Assembly (NCBI GenBank): GCA_002698425.1
Contig: NZXU01000015.1
Span: 1 to 64,000 of the forward strand
From: Ahrensia sp.
Lineage (GTDB): Bacteria > Pseudomonadota > Alphaproteobacteria > Rhizobiales > Rhizobiaceae
DNA length: 64,000 nt
Direction of reading: 5' to 3'
Positions within the stretch are counted from its first letter, which is position 1; every line of letters begins with the position of its first letter. This document shows positions 58,275-64,000 of the stretch, piece after piece. The notes beneath the pieces were generated by a model. It made no database searches. It worked only from the letters and a program-made list of their open reading frames with translations, and was not told the origin of the DNA. The translations under genes and the position numbers were made by a program.

Positions 58275-60373
58275 AGCGCCCTCACCCGCACCTTCGCGTC
58301 ATGCACCGCCGCGCCGCCATAGGGGGCGACACTGTCGGCGCCGGTCAGGGTGTTGATGCCGCAGCCGTTGAGATGCGCCTTGTTCGGCCACAGGCCCTCG
58401 GCGATCAGCGTGCCGCGCCGCGCGCGGTCGGAGACTTTCAGATGCAGATGCACCTCGCCGCGCGTGTTGGCGAGCGCGACGGGGACGCCGTCCTCGAGGC
58501 CGAGCGCGGCCGCGTCGTCGGGGTGGATCATCACTTCCGGTCGTTTCTCGCGTTTTATCGAGCCGGGCGTCTCGGCGAAGGTCGAGTTCAGGAAGGATCG
58601 TGACGGCGACGTTGCGAGGCGGAACGGATGGCGGGCATCCGGCTCCTCGGTCAGGTCGAGATAATCAGGGAAGGCCGGCAGGCGCGCGGCCGGGCCTTGC
58701 GGACCGAGCGCTTTCGGCGGTTTGTTCGGTGACGGCCCCGCCAGCCAGTCGGGACTGAAGCGGAACTTGCCGTCGGGGTGGCCAAAACCGCCGACATAAT
58801 GCGCGGCGTCGAAATCCGGCTGGACATCCGCCCAGCCCTTTTCCTGCAGGCTGTCATAGCTCTCGCCGAAGGGCGCGACGATCGTGTCGATGAGTTCGCG
58901 CTCGGTCTTGCCGAAACCCGACCTGTCGGCGACGCCGAGGCGCTTGGCCAGTTCCTCGAAGACGAAATGGTTCGGCCGCGTGTCGCCCGGACCGTCGATC
59001 AGCTTCGGGCCGAGCATGATATGCTGATGGCCGCCGCCCTTGTAGATGTCGTCATGCTCCAGGAACATCGTCGCCGGCAGGACGACGTCCGCGAATTCGG
59101 CCGTCTCGGTCATGAACTGCTCGTGGACGACAGTGAACAGGTCGAGGCGCGAGAGCCCGGCGCGCACCAGTTCCTGTTCGGGCATGACATTGGCGGGATT
59201 GGTGTTCTGGATCAGCATCGCCGTCACCGGCGGACCGCCGGCGAGCGCCTCGATGTCGCCGGTCAGCACCCGGCCGATCTTCGACTGGTCGAGCCAGCGG
59301 ATATCCGGATCGGCGAAGGCAGCGCCGGTGAGTTCGCGCTTGTCGAGCTTGTAGATGTCGCCATTGTTGTGGAAGGCGCCGCCGCCCTCAACTTGCCAGG
59401 AGCCGAGCACGCTCGGCACGCAGGCCGCGGCATGCATGGAGACCGCGCCGTTGCGATTGCGGGTGAAGCCGTAGCCGAGGCGAAAGAAAGTGCGCTTGGT
59501 CGTGCCGACCAGCCTTGCGAAGGCCTCGATCTCGCCGACCGTCAGCCCGGTGATCGACGCGGCCCATTCGGGCGTGCGCGTCGCCAGATGCGATTCAAGT
59601 TCCGCCGGCTTGTCGCTGTATTTGTTCATGAAATCGCGGTCGGCATAGCCGTCGCGGAAAGCGACATGCATCACCGCACAGGCGAGCGCCGCGTCGGTTC
59701 CGGGCTTGAGGATCAGCCCCATGTCGGCCTGTGCCACGGTGTCGTTCGCGTAGATGTCGATGGCGACGATCTTCGCGCCGCGTTCCTTGCGCGCCTTGAC
59801 GGCGTGGGTCATCACGTTGACCTGGGTGGACACGGGATTGGTGCCCCAGATGACGACGCAATCGGATTTCGCCATTTCGCGCGGATCCGGTCCCGCCAGT
59901 TTTCCGGTGCCCATGACATAGCCTGTCCAGGCCATGTTTGTGCAGATCGTGTCGAACTGGTTGGACCAGCGCTTGGCGTGTTTCAGGCGGTGAAGGCCGT
60001 CGCGCTGAACCTGGCCCATCGTGCCGGCGAAGAAATAGGGCCAGACGGCTTCGGAGCCGTATGTCTGCTCCGCGGCGAGGAACCGTTCGGCGACGAGGTC
60101 GAGCGCATCGTCCCACGACGCCTGCCGCCAGGCGCCCTCGCCCTTGCGCCCCTTGCGGATCAGCGGATAGAGCAGCCGGTCGGGATGGTGAATGCGCTCC
60201 GCATAACGGGCCACCTTGGCGCAGATGACGCCGTCGGTATAGCTGTTGTCCTTCGCCCCGCGGATCCGGCCGATCTGCGTTCCCCCGACACGCTCGACAT
60301 CGAGCGCGCAGCAGGACGGGCAGTCATGCGGGCAGGTTGAACGGAATGTCTCGATTTTCGGCGCTATATTCAT
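58271..60373 (-). CDS. Molybdopterin oxidoreductase, DMSO-reductase family
   Basis: A 700-residue protein. The N-terminal [4Fe-4S] site is C14-x3-C18-x2-C21(or 22)...C51 (CPHDCPSCC, then GVICAK), followed by the Mo-bisPGD-binding regions (GTNPVSTQVNVMTHA, NIP-like NTNPANVMPEQE, MFLEHDDIYKGGGHQH) and the C-terminal dinucleotide-binding domain (TGADSVAPYGGAAV). No Tat signal is present, so it is cytosolic. No electron-transfer subunit or Mo-cofactor gene lies beside it. Substrate unknown. The ATG at 60373 gives MNIAPKIETF. Confidence 0.88.
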   Translation of the reverse strand: MNIAPKIETFRSTCPHDCPSCCALDVERVGGTQIGRIRGAKDNSYTDGVICAKVARYAERIHHPDRLLYPLIRKGRKGEGAWRQASWDDALDLVAERFLAAEQTYGSEAVWPYFFAGTMGQVQRDGLHRLKHAKRWSNQFDTICTNMAWTGYVMGTGKLAGPDPREMAKSDCVVIWGTNPVSTQVNVMTHAVKARKERGAKIVAIDIYANDTVAQADMGLILKPGTDAALACAVMHVAFRDGYADRDFMNKYSDKPAELESHLATRTPEWAASITGLTVGEIEAFARLVGTTKRTFFRLGYGFTRNRNGAVSMHAAACVPSVLGSWQVEGGGAFHNNGDIYKLDKRELTGAAFADPDIRWLDQSKIGRVLTGDIEALAGGPPVTAMLIQNTNPANVMPEQELVRAGLSRLDLFTVVHEQFMTETAEFADVVLPATMFLEHDDIYKGGGHQHIMLGPKLIDGPGDTRPNHFVFEELAKRLGVADRSGFGKTERELIDTIVAPFGESYDSLQEKGWADVQPDFDAAHYVGGFGHPDGKFRFSPDWLAGPSPNKPPKALGPQGPAARLPAFPDYLDLTEEPDARHPFRLATSPSRSFLNSTFAETPGSIKREKRPEVMIHPDDAAALGLEDGVPVALANTRGEVHLHLKVSDRARRGTLIAEGLWPNKAHLNGCGINTLTGADSVAPYGGAAVHDAKVRVRAL

Positions 60374-60419
60374 GCGGCGGAGACTAGCGTGAAGCCTTGA
60401 GGCGCGATAGGAGCGGCAC

Positions 60420-61277
60420 ATGAATTATCGCCATATTTTCCATGCCGGCAACTTCGCCGATGTGTTCAAGCACATCGTGCTCGCCCGCGTCATCGCCTAC
60501 ATGCAAAAGAAGGACGCCGCCTTCCGCGTGCTCGACACCCATGCAGGGCTCGGGATCTACGACCTGTCTTCGGAGCAGGCGCAGAAAACCGGCGAATGGA
60601 AATCCGGCATCGGCAAGGTCATGGAGGCAGCCGACCGCGCCCCCGCCGATGTCCTCGCCCTGATCGCGCCCTATCTCGACGCGGTGCGCGCCTGCAATCC
60701 CGATGGCGGCATTACCCAGTATCCGGGATCGCCTGTGATCGCGCGCGAGCTATTCCGCAAACAGGACCGGTTGACGGCGCTCGAACTGCATCCGGAGGAC
60801 TTCGAGGTCCTGCATGCGCAGTTCGAGGGCGACGTCCAGGCGCGGGTGACGAAACTGGATGGCTGGCTCGGCATCAAGTCGCACCTGCCGCCGAAGGAAC
60901 GGCGCGGCATCGTGCTGGTCGACCCGCCCTTCGAGGTCTATCACGAGTTCTTCAACATCCTGACCGCGCTGAAGGAAGGCCACAAGCGTTTCGCGACGGG
61001 CACCTTCCTGCTGTGGTATCCGGTCAAGCATCGCAAGGGCGTCGCGGAGTTTCGCGAGGAACTGAGGGCGCTGAAGATTCCCCGCATCCTGGACACCTCG
61101 CTGGAGGTGCGTTCGTCGGGCGCGGATGTCCGCTTCGACGGTTCCGGCATGATCGTGGTCAATCCGCCCTACACGCTGGAAAGCGAGCTGCGGACGATCC
61201 TTCCGTGGCTTTCATCCGTGCTGGAATTCAAGAAGGGTTCGGGCTCCTACGCGGTCAACTGGCTCGCCGGCGAATAA
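60420..61277 (+). CDS. rlmJ: 23S rRNA (adenine2030-N6)-methyltransferase
   Basis: A 285-residue methyltransferase. It starts MNYRHIFHAGNFADVFKHIVL, the RlmJ N-terminus, with LDTHAGLGIYDL (SAM site) and the catalytic DPPFE near 166. RlmJ methylates A2030 in 23S rRNA. It is divergent from the molybdopterin gene with 46 bases between them. Gene length is standard. Confidence 0.95.
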   Translation: MNYRHIFHAGNFADVFKHIVLARVIAYMQKKDAAFRVLDTHAGLGIYDLSSEQAQKTGEWKSGIGKVMEAADRAPADVLALIAPYLDAVRACNPDGGITQYPGSPVIARELFRKQDRLTALELHPEDFEVLHAQFEGDVQARVTKLDGWLGIKSHLPPKERRGIVLVDPPFEVYHEFFNILTALKEGHKRFATGTFLLWYPVKHRKGVAEFREELRALKIPRILDTSLEVRSSGADVRFDGSGMIVVNPPYTLESELRTILPWLSSVLEFKKGSGSYAVNWLAGE

Positions 61278-61385
61278 ACGCGCAGTTTCGGTTTTCACTG
61301 TGACATCATAGCCATAGCAAACGGGGTGACGGGACCGAATTGATGGGTTAATCAGGCTGCAACGGATTGCGCAAAGGAGCACGCG

Positions 61386-61844
61386 ATGTCCAGCCGGATT
61401 TCTTCTGTCATTCGCGGGGTATTGGCCGCAGCGCTGTTGTCGGTTCCGGCGACGGTCGCGAATGCCGCGGACCTGATTGCTCCGGGACCTTATGTCGCCG
61501 CCCAGCCGGATTCCTTCTGCGCTCAGGAAGGCTATCTCCGCAGCATCGAGCGCCGCTTCGGAATCCAGGCGCGCGAGGTTCATCACCGGCCCGAACTGTC
61601 CATCGTCGCAATCTCCGATATTCGCGAGAATCGCTACGAGCCGGCCATGGTCGAGCCGATGGGCATCGACCGACTTTACTGCAAGGCGACCGCGGCGATG
61701 TCCGACGGTCATACGCGGACTCTCTGGTACCTCGTCGAATACGATATGGGCTTTGCCGGTATCTTCGGTGACAGCGTCGAGTTTTGCCTTTCGGGGCTGG
61801 ATCGCTGGAACGTTTATGACAGCTATTGCCGCGTGCTGCGGTAA
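61386..61844 (+). CDS. Secreted four-cysteine protein
   Basis: A 152-residue protein with a good signal peptide ending in ANAA/D near residue 28. The mature part has four cysteines (FCAQEGY, LYCKA, EFCLSG and SYCRVL), probably two disulfides, and a beta-rich look. No family recognised. AAAGGAG precedes the ATG with normal spacing. The RNase T2 gene starts 19 bases after its stop, so the two may share a transcript. Confidence 0.7.
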   Translation: MSSRISSVIRGVLAAALLSVPATVANAADLIAPGPYVAAQPDSFCAQEGYLRSIERRFGIQAREVHHRPELSIVAISDIRENRYEPAMVEPMGIDRLYCKATAAMSDGHTRTLWYLVEYDMGFAGIFGDSVEFCLSGLDRWNVYDSYCRVLR

Positions 61845-61863
61845 TATCGCCTCCCTCAAAGCA

Positions 61864-62553
61864 ATGATTTGGCGCGGACGCCCGGCAACGCTGCTTGCCG
61901 TGATGCTTGCGCTTGCCGGCTGCGATGACACGGCGCAATCCGCCTCCGCGTCAGGAGAGCAGGTCGCCCCGCCTGTCGGGAGCGGTTTCGACTTCTATGT
62001 GCTGGCGCTGTCCTGGTCCCCCAGCTACTGCGCCTCTTACGGAGATCGGGCCAACCGGCAGCAATGCGAGGCGGACGAACCGTTCGGCTTCGTGGTGCAC
62101 GGCCTCTGGCCGCAATTCGAGAGCGGATATCCGACGGCCTGTCCGACCGACCAGCCTCTGAGCGTGCCGAGGTCCCTGTCGGACGCGATGCTCGACATCA
62201 TGCCGTCGACCGGCCTGATCCGGCATGAATGGAGCGAACACGGAACCTGTTCCGGTCTGTCGCAGGAGGACTATTTCACGGCCACGCGCATGGCGTTCGA
62301 CACGATCTCCATGCCGCGGTCACTGGTAGACGCCAAGCAGATACGGACCGTCGACCCGGACAGCGTCGAGGACGCCTTCGTCGCGGCCAATCCCGGACTT
62401 CCCAACGACGCCATCGCGGTGACCTGCGACCGGCGTTACATCCGGGATATCCGGATTTGCCTGTCGCGCGATCTTTCCGGCTTCGTATCCTGCCCGGAAG
62501 TCGATGCGAGCGACTGCCGGAAGGCGGGCGCCGTCATGCCGCCGCTGCGTTAA
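61864..62553 (+). CDS. Ribonuclease T2-family lipoprotein
   Basis: A 229-residue protein with a lipobox LAGC (Cys20). The RNase T2 catalytic boxes are CAS I HGLWPQ (His79) and CAS II HEWSEHGTC (His121, His126). In CAS II the usual Lys before the second His is Glu125. It should cleave RNA in the periplasm or at the outer membrane. The start is the first in-frame ATG, with only a weak ribosome site; translation may depend on the preceding gene. Confidence 0.85.
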   Translation: MIWRGRPATLLAVMLALAGCDDTAQSASASGEQVAPPVGSGFDFYVLALSWSPSYCASYGDRANRQQCEADEPFGFVVHGLWPQFESGYPTACPTDQPLSVPRSLSDAMLDIMPSTGLIRHEWSEHGTCSGLSQEDYFTATRMAFDTISMPRSLVDAKQIRTVDPDSVEDAFVAANPGLPNDAIAVTCDRRYIRDIRICLSRDLSGFVSCPEVDASDCRKAGAVMPPLR

Positions 62554-62702
62554 CCGCCGTTCTCGTCGTTCTCCTCGACGATAGGGCCGGCGTCGTCGCG
62601 GGCTTTTTCCTCGCGGCGTTCGATGGTTTTCTCGGCGTCGGTTTTCTTGTCGCGGCCGTGGTTTCCGTCGACAATCGTCTTGCCGTGCTTCTGGTCTTCC
62701 AT
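62550..62702 (-). CDS. 50-residue highly charged protein
   Basis: A 50-residue, very hydrophilic protein rich in Asp, Glu, Lys and Arg, ending in ENDENGG. AAGGAG stands 6 bases before the ATG. No hydrophobic core is seen, so it is probably disordered or a nucleic-acid/ribosome-associated stress protein. No family recognised. An upstream ATG 29 codons earlier lacks a ribosome site. The end overlaps the RNase T2 gene by 4 bp. Confidence 0.6.
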   Translation of the reverse strand: MEDQKHGKTIVDGNHGRDKKTDAEKTIERREEKARDDAGPIVEENDENGG

Positions 62703-62866
62703 CGTCCTTCTCCTTGCTGTTCGTTCGGGCGATCCGCATCGCCGCTTTGCGACTGGGGAAGAAACGTGTTTAGGAGAGCTCCGTTCCATCCTTGACGGAC
62801 GGCTTCCCGCGCAATCGACTGCCGGGCCGCGATGTCCCGTCGAACCATCTCAGGGAAACCATCCTC

Positions 62867-63469
62867 ATGCCTCGCCTGCTCTATTCCCCCGCCTCCCCCT
62901 ACAGCGCCAAGGTCCGCATGGCCGCGGCCTGGCTCGAGCTGCCGATCGAGGCGGTCACGGTCAACACCACCGACGAGCCGACTGACCTGATCGGCAACAA
63001 TCCCCTCGGCAAGATTCCGACGCTGGTTCTCGACGACGGGTCGGCGCTGTTCGACAGCCGCGTGATCATGCAGGAATTCGACCGCATGAGCGGGCACAAG
63101 CTCTATCCGCGCAACGCGAAAAAGCGCATCGAGGTCGAGTTCCTGGAAGCGGTCGGCGACGGGATCAGCGACACGCTTGTCGCGCAGGTCTACGAGAAGC
63201 GTTTCCGCCCGGAGGAGAAGGTCCATCAGCCCTGGCTCGACACGCAGGCGCGCAAGATGACGCGCGGGCTCGACTGGCTGAACGAGAATGCCCCCCGGGT
63301 TACCTCGAAACTGACCGGCGGGCAGTTCGCCGTCGCCGCCATGCTCGGCTATCTCGACCTGCGTTTCGGCGATCTGAACTGGCGGCGCGGACGGCCGAAG
63401 CTGAAGCGCTTCGAGACCCGCTTCGCGGAAGCATTCCCGGATTATGCGACCCTGAAGCCGCAGGGATAA
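62867..63469 (+). CDS. Glutathione S-transferase family protein
   Basis: A 200-residue GST. The N-terminal thioredoxin fold has LLYSPASPYSAKVRM with Ser as probable glutathione-activating residue, the cis-Pro in GKIPTL and DSRVIMQEF (Glu-Ser-like glutathione site). An all-helical domain follows. Substrate unknown. The ATG at 62867 is preceded by AGGGA; an upstream in-frame start at 62792 has none. Confidence 0.88.
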   Translation: MPRLLYSPASPYSAKVRMAAAWLELPIEAVTVNTTDEPTDLIGNNPLGKIPTLVLDDGSALFDSRVIMQEFDRMSGHKLYPRNAKKRIEVEFLEAVGDGISDTLVAQVYEKRFRPEEKVHQPWLDTQARKMTRGLDWLNENAPRVTSKLTGGQFAVAAMLGYLDLRFGDLNWRRGRPKLKRFETRFAEAFPDYATLKPQG

Positions 63470-63506
63470 GGAAAAGAAAAGACCCGCGCGGATCGCTCCG
63501 CGCGGG
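63470..63506 (-). terminator. Terminator of the outer-membrane protein gene
   Basis: A 10-bp stem (63483-63492 with 63497-63506) with a TCGC loop is followed on the minus strand by TCTTTTCTTTTCC. It also lies just after the GST stop on the plus strand, where the T-run is weak. Confidence 0.8.
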
Positions 63507-63531
63507 CCTCGTGTTGCCGGATTGCGTCCGG

Positions 63532-64000
63532 TCAGAACTTGACGCCGATACCGGCCGTCACGCTGTGCTCGCTGAAGCCGGACGAAACCGTGCCGGTGTC
63601 GAGCGTGTAGTCCTTCGAACCGAAATCGGAATAGCGATATTCCAGGCGGCTGAAGATCTTGTCGGTCAGAAGCGCTTCGGCGCCGGCGCCGACCGTCCAA
63701 CCCACATGGGTATTGCTGTCGGAGCTCGTCGCATCCGAAAGCTCGGCATTGGCCAGGGCGAGACCGCCCGTACCGTAGATCAGGAACGGATCGAACGCGT
63801 AGCCGACACGGCCGCGCAGAGACCCGTACAAGCCCCGATCGAGACCGTCCGTTCCGGACGTGGCGGAACCGGCGGCATAGCCGAGATCGGCTTCCGCACC
63901 GTAGACGACGGAACCGTTCTGCCAGTTGTAGCCCGCGAAGGCGCCGGCATTCCAATCGTCGACATCGACGTCGGTGCCGTCCACGTCGAAACTCGCCCAG
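63532..64000 (-). CDS. Outer-membrane beta-barrel protein, 5' end beyond the window
   Basis: The reading frame is open from the right edge to the stop at 63532, 155 codons. It has the Omp25/RopB-like features of rhizobial porin-like proteins: AGAFAGYNWQNGSVVYGAEADLGYA, SLRGRVGYAFDPFLIYGTGGLALA, then VGAGAEALLTDKIFSRLEYRYSDFGSKDY and a final GIGVKF with C-terminal Phe. The signal peptide and first strands lie outside. It probably forms an eight-stranded barrel in the outer membrane. Confidence 0.85.
   Translation of the reverse strand, partial: WASFDVDGTDVDVDDWNAGAFAGYNWQNGSVVYGAEADLGYAAGSATSGTDGLDRGLYGSLRGRVGYAFDPFLIYGTGGLALANAELSDATSSDSNTHVGWTVGAGAEALLTDKIFSRLEYRYSDFGSKDYTLDTGTVSSGFSEHSVTAGIGVKF

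Overview
The window is a GC-rich chromosomal segment from an alphaproteobacterium, most likely of the Hyphomicrobiales (Rhizobiales). The order of aspS, rnd, ppx, ppk1, hdaA, an AI-2E/PerM-type permease and a CDP-alcohol phosphatidyltransferase, with purM-purN divergent, is typical of that order. So are the BA14K protein, the rhizobial palindromic intergenic repeats and the PrsD/PrsE-type exporter. I see no rRNA, tRNA, CRISPR array, transposase, integrase or phage block. This is core chromosome with a few accessory genes. The calls rest on reading the sequence and recalled family motifs; no database search was run.

Layout. 0-9 kb is the most accessory-like part: a truncated conserved gene carrying a repeat, a repeat-filled gap, a BA14K surface protein, a response regulator facing a hybrid histidine kinase with a membrane partner, a large secreted Cys-repeat protein, a YcxB-like protein and a NADAR enzyme. 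9-19 kb holds parC, an EAL protein with a degenerate GGDEF site, galE, allantoicase, a type I secretion ABC transporter/adaptor pair and a class I aminotransferase. 19-24 kb has mscL and a second convergent hybrid-kinase/response-regulator pair; this kinase is fused to a sodium:solute-symporter-like sensor. 24-36 kb has an esterase, a 5-oxoprolinase, a beta-lactamase-fold hydrolase and four peptidoglycan-cleaving enzymes. 36-45 kb has an MFS carrier, a fold-III amino-acid decarboxylase, an amidase, a 28-codon membrane microprotein, metF with an ArsR-methyltransferase fusion, DUF2293, MOSC and pyroglutamyl peptidase genes. 45-57 kb is the housekeeping block (aspS, rnd, glycosyltransferase 25, ppx, ppk1, hdaA, permease, CDP-alcohol transferase, purM, purN). 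57-64 kb has a MarR regulator with its target, a molybdopterin oxidoreductase, rlmJ, a secreted Cys protein, an RNase T2 lipoprotein, a 50-residue charged protein, a GST and a truncated outer-membrane barrel.

How genes work together. metF and its ArsR-methyltransferase fusion share an operon with a palindrome in front and probably form a methionine/SAM-cycle control unit. ppk1 and ppx make and degrade polyphosphate next to the replication regulator hdaA. purM and purN are translationally coupled. The amidase, SLT lipoprotein, GH25 lipoprotein and MltB-like enzyme suggest local concentration of cell-wall remodelling functions. The two kinase/regulator pairs share the same tail-to-tail arrangement.

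Most unusual elements: the Cys-repeat secreted protein, the sensor cassette at 1.7-4.6 kb, the 28-codon membrane ORF at 40.05 kb, the metF control unit, and the perfect 18-bp palindrome in front of the MarR gene. I did not find a clearly new multi-gene system.
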